In this document: in pieces, positions 20,603-22,992 of the stretch
How positions within the stretch are numbered: the first letter of the stretch is position 1
How the letters are laid out: each line of letters begins with the position of its first letter
Source of the DNA: Ruminococcaceae bacterium UBA1767
GTDB taxonomy: Bacteria > Bacillota > Clostridia > Oscillospirales > Acutalibacteraceae
Direction of reading: 5' to 3'
NCBI GenBank assembly: GCA_002315505.1
Contig: DCGX01000027.1
Coordinates: 1 to 22,992 of the forward strand
DNA: 22,992 nt
Position numbers and translations under genes: made by a program
The notes under the pieces: generated by a model
Database searches by the model: none
What the model was told of the DNA's origin: nothing
Seen by the model: the letters and a program-made list of their open reading frames with translations, nothing else

Positions 20603-22992
20603 TTATTTAAAATACTTAACTGCTGCCTCGAACATTCTGATATCATAGTTACCCGGAACATTCTTATAAAGTCCTTCGCCGATACGTTCACTATGTCCCA
20701 TTTTACCGAATACTCGTCCGTCAGGTGAAGTGATACCCTCAACTGCCATAAGTGAATCATTCGGGTTAAAGTGAATATCAGTTGTAGCGTTGCCGTCAAG
20801 GTCAACGTACTGAGTTGCAATCTGACCGTTCTTTATAAGCTCAGCCATAAGCTCATCACTTGCTATAAATCTGCCCTCGCCGTGTGAAATCGGAACATTC
20901 ACGATGTCACCGACATTCATAAGTGACAGCCACGGAGATTTATTTGAAGCGATTCTTGTACGTACAACTCTCGACTGATGACGTGAAATTGTATTGTAGG
21001 TCAATGTCGGGCAATTCTCGTCAGTATCAATGATTTTACCATACGGAACAAGTCCGAGCTTAATAAGAGCCTGGAAGCCGTTACAGATACCACCCATAAG
21101 GCCATCTCTGTTTTCAAGGAGGTCGGTTACTGCGTCCTTAATCTCTGGATTACGGAAGAAGCTTGCGATAAGCTTTGCTGAACCCTCTGGCTCATCACCG
21201 CCTGAGAATCCACCTGGGATGAATACTATCTGCGACTCTCGAATCTTCTTTGCAAAGCTCTCTACAGAATTTTCAATTTGTTTTGCTGTGAGGTTATTAA
21301 TAACGAAGATTTCTACCTCTGCTCCAGCCTTCTCAAAACGTTTAGCTGAGTCAAATTCACAGTTTGTACCTGGGAATACTGGGATAAGTACCTTTGGCTT
21401 TGAAGTTTTAGTCTTTGAACTAAATGTCTTGTCTGTCTCGTATCCGAATGTAGGTATATCAGTCTTTTCAGACTTAATGTTACATGTGAAGACTTTCTCA
21501 AGTTTTGCCTCGTAAAGCTCTGAGAGTTCGCTGATTACGAGTTTTTCATTACCAAGTGTGATATGTCCGTCATCTGTTGTAGTACCGAGTTTTTTATATG
21601 TAAAGCCCTCTGAGCCATCAAATGGGCAGACGTCACAGTCCTCTATTTCAAGGATGAATGAACCGTACTTGTAGCCAAATATTGTCTCAAGATCATAATC
21701 ATCAAATTTGAATCCAATGCCGTTACCGATACACATCTTATAGATAGCTTCAGCTACACCACCGAATGTTGGTGTATATGCAGCGAGTACTTGTCCTCTA
21801 GCCATAACCTTTGAGATCCAAGTATAAACAGTCTTTAATGACTCTATCTCTGGAACACCGAACTCATCATAGTTAGGTGTAACGATAGCAACCCTATGTC
21901 CTGCTGCCTTAAAGTCATTTGAGATAACCTTAGAAATTTTATCTGTAGTTACAGCAAATGAGCAGAGTGTTGGAGGAACATCTAGGTCCTCAAAAGAACC
22001 TGACATTGAGTCCTTGCCACCGATAGCTGCACAGCCAAAGTCAAGCTGAGCTTTGTAGGCACCAAGAAGTGCTGCAAGTGGCTTACCCCAGCGCTCAGGA
22101 ACTCTGTTTGGTCTCTCAAAGTACTCCTGGAATGTTAAATATACATCTTCAAATGTAGCGCCTGTAGCAATAAGTTTTGAAATAGATTCAACTACTGCAA
22201 GGTAAGCACCGTGATATTGGTCCTTCTCCATGATGTATGGGTTAAAGCCCCAAGCCATGAAGGAAGCTGTGTCTGTATCGCCGTGCTCAACAGATACTTT
22301 ATTTACCATAGCTTGGATTGGTGTGCGCTGGTACTTGCCGCCGAAAGGCATGAGTACCGTGCCAGCGCCGATAGTTGAGTCAAAGCGCTCTGAAAGACCG
22401 CGCTTTGAGCAGACATTTAAATCGCACACGAGTCTCATATAGTTTTCAGTGAATGAGCCACTAATATTTTTCTGATATGACTCCTGAGCTTTTGTATGAA
22501 CATCTATATGTTTCTCTGCACCGTTTGAGTTTAAGAAATCTCTAGAGATATTTACTACTGTGTTACCCTTCCAAGTCATTTTAAGGTAAGGGTTTTCTGT
22601 AACTGTTGCAACGATAGTTGCCTCAAGGTTTTCAGAGTTTGCAATTTCAATAAATTTGTCAGCATCTTTTGGCTCTACAACTACAGCCATACGTTCCTGT
22701 GACTCTGAAATTGCAAGTTCAGTACCATCAAGTCCCTCATACTTCTTTGGAACCTTATCAAGGTCTATGAGAAGACCGTCAGCAAGTTCACCGATAGCTA
22801 CGGATACACCACCAGCACCGAAGTCGTTACAACGCTTGATAAGTCTTGATGCCTCTGCATTTCTAAAGAGTCTCTGAAGTTTACGTTCCTCAGGTGCATT
22901 ACCTTTTTGAACCTCAGCACCACATGTGTCGAGTGACTCTAAAGTATGTGACTTAGATGAACCTGTTGCACCGCCACAGCCGTCACGGCCTG
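20603..22992 (-). CDS. purL: Phosphoribosylformylglycinamidine synthase (PurL with fused glutaminase), 5' end outside window
   Basis: Fourth step of purine synthesis: converts FGAR to FGAM with ATP and glutamine-derived ammonia. About 796 C-terminal codons are present; the frame is open to the window edge (first full codon ends at 22990), so the ATG at 22690 is internal. Upstream of it the frame reads GRDGCGGATGSSKSH and NDFGAGGVSVAIGELADG. The second ATP-binding-like half has CAAIGGKDSMSGSFEDLDVP. The C-terminal class I glutaminase domain (from about VLIPVFPGTNCE) carries the nucleophile cysteine in GGICNGFQ, SHGEGRF and the histidine-glutamate pair in GHSER. This is the long single-chain form seen in clostridia and proteobacteria. 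Proline codon choice changes abruptly between about 21145 and 21040 (see findings). Confidence 0.95.
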   Translation of the reverse strand, partial: GRDGCGGATGSSKSHTLESLDTCGAEVQKGNAPEERKLQRLFRNAEASRLIKRCNDFGAGGVSVAIGELADGLLIDLDKVPKKYEGLDGTELAISESQERMAVVVEPKDADKFIEIANSENLEATIVATVTENPYLKMTWKGNTVVNISRDFLNSNGAEKHIDVHTKAQESYQKNISGSFTENYMRLVCDLNVCSKRGLSERFDSTIGAGTVLMPFGGKYQRTPIQAMVNKVSVEHGDTDTASFMAWGFNPYIMEKDQYHGAYLAVVESISKLIATGATFEDVYLTFQEYFERPNRVPERWGKPLAALLGAYKAQLDFGCAAIGGKDSMSGSFEDLDVPPTLCSFAVTTDKISKVISNDFKAAGHRVAIVTPNYDEFGVPEIESLKTVYTWISKVMARGQVLAAYTPTFGGVAEAIYKMCIGNGIGFKFDDYDLETIFGYKYGSFILEIEDCDVCPFDGSEGFTYKKLGTTTDDGHITLGNEKLVISELSELYEAKLEKVFTCNIKSEKTDIPTFGYETDKTFSSKTKTSKPKVLIPVFPGTNCEFDSAKRFEKAGAEVEIFVINNLTAKQIENSVESFAKKIRESQIVFIPGGFSGGDEPEGSAKLIASFFRNPEIKDAVTDLLENRDGLMGGICNGFQALIKLGLVPYGKIIDTDENCPTLTYNTISRHQSRVVRTRIASNKSPWLSLMNVGDIVNVPISHGEGRFIASDELMAELIKNGQIATQYVDLDGNATTDIHFNPNDSLMAVEGITSPDGRVFGKMGHSERIGEGLYKNVPGNYDIRMFEAAVKYFK

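Noticed and set aside
20603..22690. purL starting at ATG 22690
   Set aside because: The frame continues upstream to the window edge with conserved PurL sequence (FGAGGVSVAIGELADG), so this ATG is internal.

Overview
The window reads as chromosomal DNA of an anaerobic, endospore-forming clostridium, most likely a gut member of the Oscillospirales/Ruminococcaceae. Reasons: a spore protease (gpr) next to rpsT, a spoVAE gene, the clostridial/Bacillus ctsR-mcsA-mcsB-clpC stress cluster, a short ProS with a C-terminal cysteine cluster, a fused-glutaminase PurL, strong AGGAGG-type ribosome sites, and dense families of intergenic palindromic repeats. The lineage call is inference; the gene calls rest on conserved motifs.

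Layout. 1-3035 (minus strand): repeat debris, proS with its terminator, acpP (which shares a transcript with proS from a strong promoter at 1908-1936), an 80-90 bp repeat, and dusB. 3132-9934 (plus strand): polA, malQ, then an OmpR-type response regulator, a membrane-anchored metallophosphoesterase and a Bce-like sensor kinase, tightly packed. 9935-10399: repeat island. 10400-15314: the CtsR regulon genes ctsR, mcsA, mcsB and clpC behind a promoter with four CtsR-type boxes; a ~310 bp repeat element separates mcsB from clpC. 15444-16301 (minus): gpr; divergent from it rpsT, then a very strongly promoted small cysteine-rich membrane protein. 17068-17283: repeats; 17284-17637 (minus): spoVAE. 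17704-20168: an amino-acid ABC importer (lipoprotein, permease, ATPase). 20185-20600: a large repeat island. 20603-22992 (minus): purL, cut by the window edge.

How it works together. Most genes are housekeeping (translation, lipid carrier, DNA repair, glycogen/maltodextrin metabolism, purine synthesis). The coherent regulatory unit is the CtsR/McsA/McsB/ClpC arginine-phosphorylation and proteolysis system. The most unusual material lies between genes: modular repeats whose hairpin arms differ between copies yet stay self-complementary, and whose ends often sit directly on stop codons. Within genes, the main oddity is an abrupt switch of proline codon choice inside purL, which suggests recombination or a chimeric assembly.
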